DNA of 64,000 nt from Hoplostethus atlanticus (lineage: Eukaryota > Chordata > Actinopteri > Trachichthyiformes > Trachichthyidae): assembly GCA_034670405.1 (NCBI GenBank), contig JAXDDX010000057.1, positions 983,501-1,047,500 on the forward strand. Reading direction: 5' to 3'. This document shows positions 20,601 through 41,871 of this stretch, in pieces; position 1 is the first letter of the stretch, and each line of letters starts with the position of its first letter. The notes below the pieces were generated by a model. That model was not told the origin of the DNA. It did no database searches and worked only from the letters and a program-made list of their open reading frames with translations. The position numbers and the translations under genes are program-made.

Positions 20601-23006
20601 TGGTGTTAATATGTGGCTTTTCTACCTCCTAAACACATTCATATCACCAAAGCATGTTGTTTTTTCGCCAACAGATACAATGGAACTTTGTGTTTTTCAC
20701 GTTATGTTTTGACTCAACCGTAGTTGAGTCATGTGGTTACTTCAATCACTGGGTAACAAGCTGACAACAGGCTCACTGTAGGTTCGCGTAGGTTCAGGCA
20801 TCCATCTATTCTAATTCTTCAATCCATTCCTTCTCCGTTGGCTTGATGGTGAGTGTGCTTTGCTCCTGTAAACATGGATGCCAGGGCAGGGATTCATTCG
20901 ACAAGTTTATTAGACAATGGGTTGTGGTACACTACGGAGGGGCAATTTAGATGGACAACACTCCCAGCATTAGGCAACAAAGTGATACATAAGATAAAAA
21001 ATCTGACCTTGCTGTTGCCCATCAAAGTTGCCCAAAGAAGTTGCCATTCGTATCACTGCCCAATCACTGAAGGTAGCAAAAACCCAATTGATTGTGGTGG
21101 AAACTGCTTAATCTGAGAGATAGCAAAGGCAGGCAGAACATAGACGGACACAGCAAATGTATGGTTGTCAATTAGTATGGTGGTGTGACACATGCAGTGA
21201 CAGCATAGCGAGCTTGTGTCTCGATGTTGATCCGACCTGGTGTCACAGAAGTGTCAGACACCTGTTTCCCTGCCGACTGAGAGCCTGAAGCTCCACTCAT
21301 CCTGACTGCTCTGGCCCTGTAACCCTTGGATCTGAACTAGCACCCTAGCCCGGGAGAGGCACATGTGTTGCCCTTAGCGCTGTGGTAGGGAAATTACTCA
21401 CATGTTTAGTTTAGAAAGCCCTTGAGTCTTCCTGCTCACTAACTCAATTTTTCTGTGGTGTCGGGTTGAAACAGAAATGTCGGCGGTGTGGCGCAAGGGT
21501 TGTGTCTTCGGGGGGAGTTAGGACACATTGGGTTTCATTGTCAGAAGCAGGTCCCTCACAAAGTATATGAAGTTGTACAGCCAGTTGCTAATTGTGCCCA
21601 ACAGTGTATTTTCAGCTGCGTAGTCAAGCTGGTAAGAATTTAAAAGAATGTAGCCATCTCTTTCCCTCGGACATGCAAACATCAAAAGTAGAAACATTTA
21701 GCATGTCACCTTTAGTCGATTGTGACTCACTGACGGGTCTTCACTCTAAACAGTTTAAACAAGCCCTCTCTTTAACCCTGTCCTCTGAAGATGAAGGGAC
21801 GATGAGGAACACAGAAAAGAGCATTGGGAGGCATAATGGCCCCTGAGAGTGTTGCCATGTGTGCTTGGCCTTGTCTGGCTGTTGTCCCACGGTAGTGACA
21901 GCTGCCCTCTGGGTGCCAGGGGCCATAGTTCAGGCCGAAGAAAAAGGGCCAGCGGAGACGAGGGCTGCTCCGGCTGGAGGAGTGACGTCAGGTCTATTCT
22001 ATGGCCTGGTCAGTAGGCTGAGGGACTCTTCCCCCCGGGGCTGGGGCCTGTCTTAACCTCTGTGGAGAGAGAGAGGAAGGAGTAGGACTGCCATTATAGG
22101 CACAGGGAGAGTCGGCCACCTTTGATCCCCCAGTGGAAGCTTCACTCCCAGCCTCACAGCTGTGTTTGCCCCCTCCTCTCCTCCTCCTTCACTTACTCCT
22201 CTCTCCTGCTCAAACACAAAACACTAGCACTCTGTTCCCCCTCTCCACCTACTCTCTGTCTTCCTCTATAAATACTCACCGGCCATCTGGGTACTCGAGG
22301 CCACTTGCAAGTGATGCGACAGTGGTAACCAAGTCTCCCTTTCATGCATTTATCCTACATCTACGCAGCATCAGCAATGAAGTCGTTCTTTCTTCAATGT
22401 TATGCCACCCAATAACCAAAGTAACCAAATAAGTATATTGTTACACACATCTATTGTATATTGTGACACAAAATTCCTCCTGGCAATGGAGCCAACTTAC
22501 ATTTCTACTTGATATATTCTTGAACATTGAAATGGCTGGTTGCTTTATACTCCATACCCCCATTTGCCATATTGTTATTTAAATTAAATTTCCTTGCTGT
22601 ATCCTATTACTTCCCCACATCATTAAAGTTCCATCTTGTCTCATCAAAAGTTATTATTAACATTTTCCAGACTGATGAAAGCAGGGACAGCCAATATGTA
22701 TGTATAACAAAAATCGAAAGTGATGTGTACACTTAGTTTACCAGTGAACCAGTGAGCCGGGGACGAATGTGTACCCTGCTAGCATGTTTTTTTCCTGTCT
22801 TTTCTCCCCTTTTTCCTCCCATACAGCCCCAACTCTCCGTGTAGATCTATGTCTTTCCTCAGTTGTATCTCTCATTGTCTGTCTCTCTTTCTGTTTGTCT
22901 GTCTGCCCTACAGACTCACATATCCAGACTACCGCCTGGGGCAGTTCCTGGGCAGTCGCTGGCCATCGAGGGAGGTGTGTGTCGACTGATGAGCGTAGTG
23001 GAGTGA
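8195..23006 (+). CDS. TASP1: Taspase-1 (threonine aspartase 1), 3' six exons
   Basis: Taspase-1 is a type-2 asparaginase-family protease that cuts itself before a threonine to give alpha and beta subunits, then cleaves MLL/KMT2A, TFIIA and other nuclear regulators. Coding exons: 8195-8314, 8471-8549, 13648-13758, 15745-15852, 17515-17588, 22914-23006. All have GT/AG borders and the phases close. The spliced frame gives 195 residues starting ENGSGCLDTVGAIVID. It carries the cleavage site Asp-Thr (codons 8216-8221; Thr is the nucleophile), then AAAVSSGGLALKHPGRVGQ, GCGCWAEN, STAVSTSGCGEHL, SPFLASEDRVLGGVIVL, VEFLWSHTTESMCVGYMSAQ and IEGGVCRL. The alpha subunit lies upstream of the window. The C-terminal tail (MSVVE) differs from mammals; the remainder is strongly conserved. 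No damage seen. Confidence 0.97.
8471..8549 (+). CDS. TASP1: TASP1 exon (AHYGCGCWAEN)
   Basis: 79 nt; acceptor CTACTGCCAG, donor CTCAG|GTATAC, leaving one base of a Gly codon. It encodes AAHYGCGCWAENAYNMNPYS and TAVSTS. A (TG)41 run starts 20 nt after the donor. Confidence 0.96.
8569..8650 (+). repeat. (TG)41 microsatellite
   Basis: An 82-bp uninterrupted TG run in the TASP1 intron, just downstream of the donor at 8550. Confidence 0.99.
8651..13647. other. TASP1: TASP1 intron
   Basis: About 5 kb without an exon. It contains a SINE-like repeat at 12930-13190. The remainder is unremarkable AT-rich sequence. Confidence 0.8.
12930..13190 (+). repeat. SINE-like dispersed repeat
   Basis: The block with CTGGTTTGAAATCTTGAACT (a decayed B-box-like GGTTCGAATCC) is followed by TTGAGCAAGGCACTTAACTC, CAAATAGCTCCAGTGGATCT and GCTCAGTAGCC. 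The TTGAGCAAGGCACTTAAC tail is familiar from many fish tRNA-derived repeats. Borders are approximate and the subfamily is unknown. Confidence 0.5.
13648..13758 (+). CDS. TASP1: TASP1 exon (CGEHLIRTMLAREC)
   Basis: 111 nt; acceptor TGTCCTGCCAG, donor ATCA|GTGAGT. It encodes GCGEHLIRTMLARECSAAMQ, SEDAHQALLEAMQQKFI and the first base of Ser. Confidence 0.97.
13759..15744. other. TASP1: TASP1 intron
   Basis: About 2 kb with no gene or clear repeat; it ends in a T-rich tract TTTTTTTTTTTTGTGTATCCAG. Confidence 0.8.
15745..15852 (+). CDS. TASP1: TASP1 exon (SPFLASED)
   Basis: 108 nt; acceptor GTATCCAG, donor CTGG|GTAAGA. It encodes SSPFLASEDRVLGGVIVLRC and CRCAEAQPSQDIQGIL. The second half (CAEAQPSQDIQGIL) is the least conserved part against mammals. 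Confidence 0.97.
15853..17514. other. TASP1: TASP1 intron
   Basis: About 1.7 kb with no exon. A 13-bp word AAAGGCCATAACT is repeated near 16620-16650. Confidence 0.8.
17515..17588 (+). CDS. TASP1: TASP1 exon (VEFLWSHTTES)
   Basis: 74 nt; acceptor TTTTTGTCACAG, donor CCAAG|GTGAGC. It encodes VEFLWSHTTESMCVGYMSAQ and DSKAK. Confidence 0.97.
17589..22913. other. TASP1: TASP1 last intron
   Basis: 5.3 kb with no exon recognised. It contains a (TC)n run at 18713-18735. A 173-codon open frame at 20031-20552 has no recognisable motif and is treated as chance. Confidence 0.75.
18713..18735 (+). repeat. (TC)n microsatellite
   Basis: Uninterrupted TC run of about 23 bp in the TASP1 intron. Confidence 0.95.
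22914..23006 (+). CDS. TASP1: TASP1 terminal coding exon
   Basis: 93 nt; acceptor CTGCCCTACAG. It encodes THISRLPPGAVPGQSLAIEG and GVCRLMSVVE, then TGA at 23004-23006. Confidence 0.97.
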   Translation, partial: THISRLPPGAVPGQSLAIEGGVCRLMSVVE

Positions 23007-23065
23007 GATGCACCCACCCTCCCTGCAGGCTTCTTCAGCAATACTCCAATGCAAATCCTACCCCA

Positions 23066-23066
<1 letters not shown>

Positions 23067-23108
<42 letters not shown>
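23067..23108 (+). repeat. (AC)21 microsatellite
   Basis: 42-bp AC run, about 60 bp after the TASP1 stop codon. Confidence 0.98.
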
Positions 23109-23110
<2 letters not shown>

Positions 23111-24344
23111 CACCCGACTCCCCACCGCCCTTGCAAGGCCAGAAGTAATAAGCTTTAGCTGTTTTAACAGGTGTCCAGGAAGGAGGGAGGGGTCTTAGCT
23201 TCTGCTTAGTGCACTTACAGGACTTCCCTTTGCCACTGTCTGCCTCCAGCATGTACTCTATGCCATCTTCCCTCTTACCCCCCCCCCCCCGGCTTTCCAG
23301 TCTTACCTGGATTAGACTTGATGCACCGTTTTTTTTTTTGTTGTTGTTTTTTTTTTCCAACTAAAATTGCGTCCTTCCTAATGTATATGAGGAAAACAGG
23401 GTGGATATCCATGTTTTTTTGTATTGCTTAACAGATGTGTCTATTTTCAAACTTTGAAGAACTTTAAATGCAAGACTGTTTATTTTGTCGTTCAAATACC
23501 TTTCAAGTTTAAGAAGATGTCAGAATGCACCTTGTGGAATGCTTGCTACCCCAGATAATTGTAGTAGTTGTGAATGGGGCATTTATAGCTGTGAGAGTTG
23601 AACCAAGATGATCAATGCAGTTTTAACAAAGTTACTCATATACACACCCATGTAGTTTCATGTAGTTTGTACACACACATATTGTCTTGAAACCTACACT
23701 ATATCATGTAGCATTATGTGCATCTTAGTTATGATCATAGTGAATTTTATTACCATAACAGCCTTAGAATTTTACTTTTTCGCTAAATTGTTTTAAAATG
23801 TGAATACAGAGATATTATGAGAACTGCATGTTCAAGAGTAAGAACCTAAGCCACTCTGTTCTCTGCCAGGCGAAGGGTTGATCATGGAAGCAGGAAGCTA
23901 TGCACTTGCCAGTGTGATGCAGAAACTATAGTGCTCAGGTAGCTCAGTAGTACTTGATCCCCATCACCAAACATGACTGTTAGGCAACATTTGAAAACAC
24001 AGTTTATATTTGTATAGTGACGTTGACAGAGACATGTATTTTCTTGTTAAGAAAGAAAAAGAATTGATACAGGCTAATATATGTATTTGTAAAGCCCATG
24101 AAATGGTGCTTTTGAGTATAGTTTGTGAAAGGAATAAGGGTCTAAACTGATGCTTCTGTTAGGATAATCAAAGTGTCTTTTTAGTTTTGCTGTTTCACTC
24201 AGTGATAAGAAGAATTAAGAATTCCAGTCTCAACAATACTATAACACAGCTCATCATATCTTTACTTGAAATTGTATTTAATATAATGGTATAAGCTATT
24301 GAAATGGTAATGTGTGCACCGCTCTCTACAGTGCTCAAAAAGCA

Positions 24345-24350
24345 AATAAA
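24345..24350 (+). terminator. TASP1: Candidate TASP1 polyadenylation signal
   Basis: Canonical AATAAA, followed within 40 bp by T/G-rich sequence (TGTTGCTGATTTTTGTGTC) typical of a downstream element. Confidence 0.5.
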
Positions 24351-24370
24351 ATCTATGTTGCTGATTTTTG

Positions 24371-27300
24371 TGTCAAAACCGTCTTTTGTTTAAAACCATG
24401 CATTCACTTTAGTTGTATGACATGAGTATTATTCTAACGCTACTGTGCTTTTATTTTGAAAGGAAAATATGCACCGCTATTTGGAGAGTAGTTTCTGTTT
24501 AAGCCCTAACAGACAGCTTAAAAGTCTCTTTCAGTTGCACATGTATAATCTGAACTGTGGGCTGCCAAAGATTTATAGTCTAGAAATAAATTACATGCTG
24601 GACAATAATAAGTGGAAAAAGTGCGTATACTGTAAAACTTCTGCAAGTGGAAAAAGAAAATATTTAAGCCTGGTGTGTTTTGTTCTTGACAAGATTACAG
24701 GATCTTACTCTCCTGAGTTACAGTTGTTTTTGACATTTCAGCTTTAGTTTCCCATTCCCATAATTTATTTGAGAGATGTGGATAACCCAACCAAAATATG
24801 TTCCATTTTCTTAATTTCCCTGGAATGCTGAGTGATGCTTATTTTCATTTTGATTGCTCATAAATGTGTAATTGGGTGTGATTTCGTTATATTTCATTCA
24901 GCCTAAAGGAAACACTTTGAGGGTCTGTGTATCCAACACTGTCAGTTTGGTTCTAGGTTAATGCAATGGCACCAAGCAATAGCTCGAGAGGAGTTGGCGC
25001 AGTTATTTTTAACAATTGTATCAGTCTCTAGGGCAAGAGTTTGTCCAGCTGCTGGCTCTGGATCACGGCCACTGTAGTGTCTTGGAGGAATGTGCAATAG
25101 AGATGTTCAAGAGGATAAATATATTCACTGTTCTAGGGAAGAGATGCCTCCCTGTCAGTGTGCCATGCCTGGCTGCGGGATGGGACCATATGCAGGCGAT
25201 ATCCACAGCCAGTTTGCTTTTCAGGTGGAAGATGTCACAATCTTTTGACATCATTAATGTGCAAAATGCAGCTGACAGGTCAGGAGGGGTGGCAGGAGGT
25301 TGTTTGGAGAGGTGCTGTGTGCATATTTGTTTTTGTTCCACAGCCCCCTGACCCTGGTTTGATCTTGAGGGTCCATCTAAAAGGAGACATGTGTTACCTT
25401 GCCCTTCACCCGCACCCACACCATCCTCCATTGGCTTGATTACGTTGCGTTGTTACAGAGCGCTCTCTTTTCATCAGAGCTAATCTGTGTTACTGGGGGG
25501 GACCCTCCGTCCCATTCAGCACAGTAGCCCTCCCTCAAATATCATCCCTCTCTCTCTCTCCTGGATCCCCTTAGCTTTGAAAAAGGATCCTGGGTCTTTA
25601 AAAGTGGACGGCGTCCTGAGCCATTCAAGGTGTATCCAATGCCTCTCGCTCAGCAAGACTCTTAAATGCAAAACAGACGGTGGAGCAAATAAAGATCAAA
25701 GGCAGCGGCCTTGCCGGCCTGGCCTGCTGTCCTCACATGCCAAGCGGTGCTGTCAGAGTGAATCACGGCCATGCAGCTTCCACTGCTCACACTGCCCTCC
25801 CTCGCCACCCCAGGGCCACCACCACCACCACCCCCCCTCCCCTGTTGCTGCCCTACTGTGCCACTATCTAACATCACAACAACAACAACACAGTCAAAAG
25901 CAAACCCAATAGGGCACTCCTGCCTTTGTCAGACAGTAGACCCAGCTAGAAATAACCCCAAGGCACCAGAACAACCAGACGTCTCTCTCCCCTTCCTTCA
26001 CATCAGGATCCTCCTATCGCGTTCAGCATTAAAGCAGTGAGCCTCAGGAGTTGAGCGCTTCAAACGTCAACAGTGTTTGCCATCACAGCGGTTTGTGCAC
26101 TCTGGCCCCTCGGGGGCACGGTGCAGAATTTCACAAACACTATGCCCTATGTTTTCTCCCCGGTAATGAATTCAATGATCCGGCGATTGACCTCAAAAGG
26201 AATATTATTTTTCAAGGCGATGATCTGGTGGAGCTGAAACAAAGTGTGCAAGTGTTAACACCATTTTCATTTGAGTGAAACGTAAGCACGGGACACTAGC
26301 GGAGCATATAAAACGTGTGGTTGTGCATTACGCAGAAAGTTCAGCTCAATGAAAGGCATGGCTGAATATCATAACTCTTTTATGAGAGGACAGAGCAGGA
26401 CTTTTTTTTCCTCTGTTGTCCTCATTTGTCCAACAGCTGTGTGTGTGTGTACGATTGTATGACTGACTCTTCTCTCCAATTCAGGATTATGATGATATGT
26501 GTGTGTACTGTGTTTAGAATGGTACACGTATGTTTTGGTTGTGTGTTATGTCGCTCTGCCTGTGCTCTCCTTCCTGCTCCTCCATAGATGGTGTGTCTGG
26601 AGAGACCTGCAGCATCTCCGGGGCTGTCCAAGCAGCGGGGGTTAAGTAAGGCACCGTGCCTTTTCAGGAGCTCCGCAGCTACTTGACCTGTTTGTTCAGC
26701 TGTACACCCGGGCACCTCCTCTGAGTCCCTGCGCCAAAGATATGGAGCCTATAGGGCAGTCAGAGTGCCAGCGGCCAGAGGGGGGGAGGGGGGTGGAAGA
26801 TAAGCGACCTCCTGGTCTCCAGGTCAGCTATTCCAGATTAGAAGATGCAAGACAACCTTTTAATTAGGCTTGCCATGCAGTAACGGCCCTGTGGTATTGT
26901 GGCCCAGACACTTCCTGCAATGTGCTACACCACCCATAAAGTGGCAGAACGACGGAGCGAGTGAAAGAAAAAGTGAGGGAGAGAGAGGCTAAAAATGGCT
27001 CTGCCACATCTGTACCACATCACAAGACAAAGAGATGCCTGCACCCGGTCTGCACAGACCTGCTAGCACCCCTATAGTGACCCGCGTTACATTTATGGAC
27101 ACTATACTACTCTTCCCAGTGGAAAAGATTGATATAAGAATGAGAAAGCTGCAGGGCAGTCGAGCTCTTTTCCCCATTTATTACCGGATTAACCCATCCA
27201 ACTTTCCACTGTTTCCCTCCCTCTCTCTCTTCCTCTTCCCTAATTAACTCTTCTATTATTTCTACGGTTAGCTTGTCAGATGCACTGAGAAATCCCAGAG

Positions 27301-28487
27301 CCGGCCCTGTCAAACTGGGTCTAAAACAGTGTAAGTATGTTGGACATAACTTCCTTCTCATAACAAAAATAGAGGCAAAATACCAACCATCATATCTTGG
27401 TGATGCTTAATGATCCCTTTAGGATCCTTGACAATATACCACTAATATGGTGCTTTGCATCCTTTGAAACATACCAGGAAGCCCTGGAAATAGCAACACA
27501 AAAGTGAGGCCTCGCTGATGCCCCGCAGCCAAACCCCGTGAGTTCTCGCTGCGCTGTTGCTGTGCTTTATAACCACTCTCGAACACTTGCACATCATTAA
27601 CGTCAGCTACACTTGAGTTGTAACTGAAATAGTCATTCCAGGCATATTTCCTACCTAGCTTTTAACAATGTTTCTCCAGATGCCCACATTCTCCAGATTC
27701 CGCGGCCGACGAAATCATTTGATACAACAAGCTATAGGAGCCTGCATGAACATCACCTGCCTGTTGTGTAGCTTGGTGGTGAGAACAACATTGGCACAGG
27801 AATTACAGCGTCGGTTGTGGTGACAGTGCTTGTGGTAACGGGAAGAGAGGCGAAAGGATGAAAGCTGAGGAGGGTAGTACGTGTAATTGCCTGCTCTGCA
27901 GACACGTGGAGCCTGTCTGGAGAAGAGATACTGGGGCGGAGGCGGGTGGAGGTATGTCACCAATTTGAGCTTGGACCTGATGCTTCAAAATAAAGACGAA
28001 CACCTCGCTTTGATCTCCGCGGCCTGTTGAGCAGACCGTCTTGCTTGGAGAACGATCCATGCTGGTTACTGTAATCTTAGCCCTGAACCGTGCTTTTTTA
28101 CTGGCGGGGCTTTGGAAAGCACGACACAAGACAGCAGCTCAAAAATCTCTTACACACTGATCTCCTCTCCGCCAAATATTTTAAGGCCGAGTTGTTGATA
28201 AAGGCCGCGTTCGAGATAAATGGGTTTGAGAGACGGCGGAGGACGCACGTAGAGGAATTTTGTATGAATAGTGAAGAAACTAGGAGGTTTGCAAGGAGTG
28301 CCTGAGGGGGTGAGGAACGTGCTGGGGCCTGCTGCATTATAAAGACAAGCCCAGCACCCAGCCAGCTGAGCCATACACAAGACTGCAGGAATGAGGGCAC
28401 CATGAATGGCTTTCTCTGTGTGACAATGACTACAGCACTCAGCAGAGAGGGAACGGTCAGAGGTCTCTGCTATGGAAAGGCAGCATT

Positions 28488-28538
<51 letters not shown>

Positions 28539-28970
28539 AGTGTACACTGAGAAATTACTCAGGAATGTGAGGATACATGCCAAAGACAAAGAATTTGAGT
28601 CGCATTCAAGGGAACCTTACCCTCCTCACCCGCTGGAGAAATATCACAATCCCATCAAAAGGCCTGGGTGCCACACTAGATGGAACTAATGGAAGTCTTG
28701 TGCACTGGCTTAAGCTGTTGGAGGAGTTTAATTGGCAGGATTGTTTTTTTTGTTTTTTTCCCCAGATGAGTTTTCACTGACAGCAGGGAGGGAAATCTAA
28801 TAGCAGCTGATCCAACTCAACCGGGCCAATTCACTGGCGATATTCCACTAAGCTTGTTAATTTCCACCTAGGAGAGATGATTGTCGTCATGATGTGAGGT
28901 CAGGCAGTCAAAAGTTGGTAAGTGAAAGTAAAGGATGTTTGTCAGTGACACGTTAACTCTTTTGGTTGTT
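24371..28970. other. TASP1-ISM1 intergenic spacer
   Basis: Convergent genes flank it. It contains a (TG)n at 28491-28533, CCACCACCACC runs near 25818, and a G-rich patch near 26780-26795. An AT-rich homeobox-like site TTTTAATTAGG near 26857 is followed by about 70 bp of non-repetitive sequence. No gene is seen. Confidence 0.7.
28491..28533 (+). repeat. (TG)21 microsatellite
   Basis: 43-bp TG run in the TASP1-ISM1 spacer. Confidence 0.98.
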
Positions 28971-28971
28971 T

Positions 28972-28986
28972 TTTATTTTTTTTATT
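28972..28986 (-). terminator. ISM1: Candidate ISM1 polyadenylation signals
   Basis: Two AATAAA motifs on the - strand (TTTATT at 28972-28977 and 28981-28986), about 950 nt after the ISM1 stop. An ATTAAA variant lies at 29054-29059. Confidence 0.45.
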
Positions 28987-29060
28987 TAAAGATTTATATC
29001 TCAAAAATCTTTCCGTACAACTGTATTCACACATCCTTTATAATCTATGAAGGTTTAATC

Positions 29061-29119
29061 CTAACTTGAGATCGGGGATCCACGCGTGGGATGAGCTGGA
29101 CGGGGGTATCTCAAGTTAG
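29061..29119. repeat. 12-bp-arm inverted repeat in ISM1 3' UTR
   Basis: Arms CTAACTTGAGAT and ATCTCAAGTTAG are exact complements separated by 35 nt. The loop contains a CACGCGTG palindrome. Confidence 0.85.
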
Positions 29120-29935
29120 CATTAAAGCCATGACGTGAATCAGAAACCACAACCACGGGCACCCAACTCGGACACAGCTACAACTTAATAAATACTTTAC
29201 AAAAATAATGCAGGTTTTTTTTTTTTACAAAGAGGAGGTCGATCTGCGTCAGACAGACAAACGACACGGTTGCAAATTATTTGTCAAAATAAAAATGTGC
29301 ATGCTAAATAAAAGGTACTTACAAGCATACGTGAGAACCTGGATATTACAACTGATAAAACACAGGGGGAAAAGCCTCTGCAGGCTATGGATGGGCTCGG
29401 TGTGTACCCCCCCCCCCCCCCAAAAGCATTCTTTACAGCACAGCCTAAAAACATGGAGGATCATATTATTCTGCCTATTATCACTGACCTCTCAATTTCA
29501 CCAAACATAAACAATCTATGGAGACAAACATGGAGACAATCTAAACAGACAGTCCTACAACAAGAATTTTCCCTTTTCTGAATATAAAGGAGTTCTCCCT
29601 TTAGTGACCGACACTGAAAGAATTATAATCATTTATGTTACATATTTTTCCAGAGGCATATTTTATGGAAGTTAAAAACATTTTTAAAAAAATGACACTT
29701 TTGTCTCTGGTTTTAAGCGAAGACAAGAAAAGTTCCTTGTGTCCAAGTGAGACGTCTGGCTCTGCTGGATCTTCTGCTCCTTCGTGAAAAGACCAGCCAG
29801 TCCTGTTCCTCAGAGCCTAAAAGTTCATCCGTGTTATTTCACCTAAAACTGAATAAAAGCGAGATGGTTTCAGCACCATTTGTGAGGTTTTGATGAATGT
29901 TTAGTGTTTTTTTTCCCTTCAGCTCTAGAGAGGGC

Positions 29936-40426
<10,491 letters not shown>

Positions 40427-41310
40427 CCTTTTGACGCGGCCGCTCTTCGGAGCCCGCGGTGTGGCCGGAGCTCCAGCACCGCCTCCCCCCGCTGCAGAGA
40501 CTCCAATCTCCGGATCCGCCGGGGACGAGGAGCCGCAACACCACTTCGGAGCCACTTCGGGAATCAGAATTACAAAGTTGAAGGGAAAAGGATGGGGAAA
40601 CAGACAATGTATCGGGGAGGGGGGTGCTGTAGCTTGATTGGGGTCCAGCGGTTCTGTTTGTAGGATACAGGTTTATCCAGAATTGGGATTGATCCTCTTT
40701 AATAGGGATTGATTATATATTTGGATGTATGCCCAAAAATGGTAAGAGCTAATGTGATGAGCTGCATTGGTTGTTGCAGGACTGTTCAGCGCGCAGCGGT
40801 GACTCTCTGATCTCTTGTTGCGCCCTCGTCAAATCTCCAAGCTCAGGAAACTTGCAGCCCAGTTCGCCCCGCAGTGTCCCCGCCACATTCTTGGCCTCAC
40901 CATTCAGCTTTCATCACTTTTGCCACCTGGTTGTACACATTTCTCGATTTGTCCACATTCTGCACTATCCAAAGACGTTCGCAAAAGGATGGTCCGACGA
41001 GGTTAGAGGCTACCTTTCGAGCACACACACACACACACAAACACAAAAAAAAAAACATGTGAGTTGAGTGTAGCCCAAATGATCTCCCCTCTTAAGACTA
41101 CTTTGTGGAGGTCTGTCCACTTCAAAAGCAATATTCATCCATGATGCTGCGGAATTGGGAGCCCACCAAAAGTCAGGCGCTGGGTGGCACGCGTCTTGGA
41201 TGGGCGCTGCTGAAGGAACCAAATCATACCAAACCAAACCAAACCGATCCAAACCAAACCACGGCTCACTGAGGCACACACGCTGCTCCTGTTGTGCGCT
41301 CTTGAGGTGG

Positions 41311-41317
41311 TTTTATA
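41311..41317 (-). promoter_or_regulatory. ISM1: Candidate ISM1 TATA box
   Basis: The - strand reads GTATAAAACC. With initiation about 30 nt downstream (near 41285) the 5' UTR would be about 860 nt. This is the only good TATA-like match I saw between the start codon and 41400; the TSS is not proven. Confidence 0.3.
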
Positions 41318-41454
41318 CTATACGCCCCTCTGCTGGTTTGCTGTCAAGACGCCCTCCCCTTATTTAACTCTTTAGTCCCTCTTTAACCACCGGGTCCTTG
41401 ACAAGGGAGCTCGTCCCCCAGCACGACGACGAATAGTTTAATTTCGTCATTATT

Positions 41455-41871
41455 TCACTTCCCACATGTACGTGCGATGATAGTTTTAAAGATGGCTATT
41501 TTACTCAGAAGTTTTACTGCCCCCTTACCTACAGTTTTCTGTACCAAGTCATATAAAACAAACTTCTCGGCTGGCGAAATCTTATCCAGTGCCTGGTCTA
41601 ACTTGGGGGTCCTTGACTTAAAAGCTTGTAAACACCTGGATACTGAAAATCCCCAAATCATATGGCGGGAGTCACTGGTGGGCTATAAGCGTATTTCTCA
41701 GCATATATGATCAAAAAACGCAGAATTGCTGTGCAACACTTATTTTAGTGACATCTTAGGGAGCGTTTCAGTCATCAGTATCCATCCGCTCAATGTGCTA
41801 GGTAGTGAAATACTGGTGACCCTGAAGGTCCCCGAACCCCACTTTGGGAACCACTGCCCTATAGCGCACAG
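41455..41871 (-). mobile_element. hAT-like element remnant
   Basis: Read on the - strand it starts CAGTGGTTCCCAAAGTGGGG then TTCGGGGACC, the start of a widespread fish/vertebrate hAT non-autonomous family. The interior includes two small open frames on opposite strands, with no recognised product. The left border is a guess. Confidence 0.4.

Larger units (their letters stand above)
23007..24370 (+). other. TASP1: Probable TASP1 3' UTR
   Basis: Transcribed tail inferred from the first AATAAA seen after the stop, at 24345-24350. It contains an (AC)n run at 23067-23108, a poly-C run near 23279-23290 and T-rich tracts near 23330-23356. The true end could be earlier at a variant signal. Confidence 0.5.
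28972..29935 (-). other. ISM1: Probable ISM1 3' UTR
   Basis: Inferred from the stop codon at 29936 to the nearest AATAAA. It holds a perfect 12-bp inverted repeat (29061-29072 with 29108-29119) and a 15-bp poly-C on the + strand (29407-29421). Confidence 0.5.

Noticed and set aside
24469..24747. 92-codon + strand frame after TASP1
   Set aside because: AT-rich intergenic sequence past the poly(A) signal, no recognised motif.
40427..40555. 43-residue N-terminal extension of ISM1
   Set aside because: The open frame begins with GTG, not ATG; the first ATG has strong context and matches the family start.
41455..41710. Protein-like frames on both strands (one looks like a mitochondrial leader)
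   Set aside because: They fall inside a hAT-like repeat remnant; no family recognised and no supporting exon structure.
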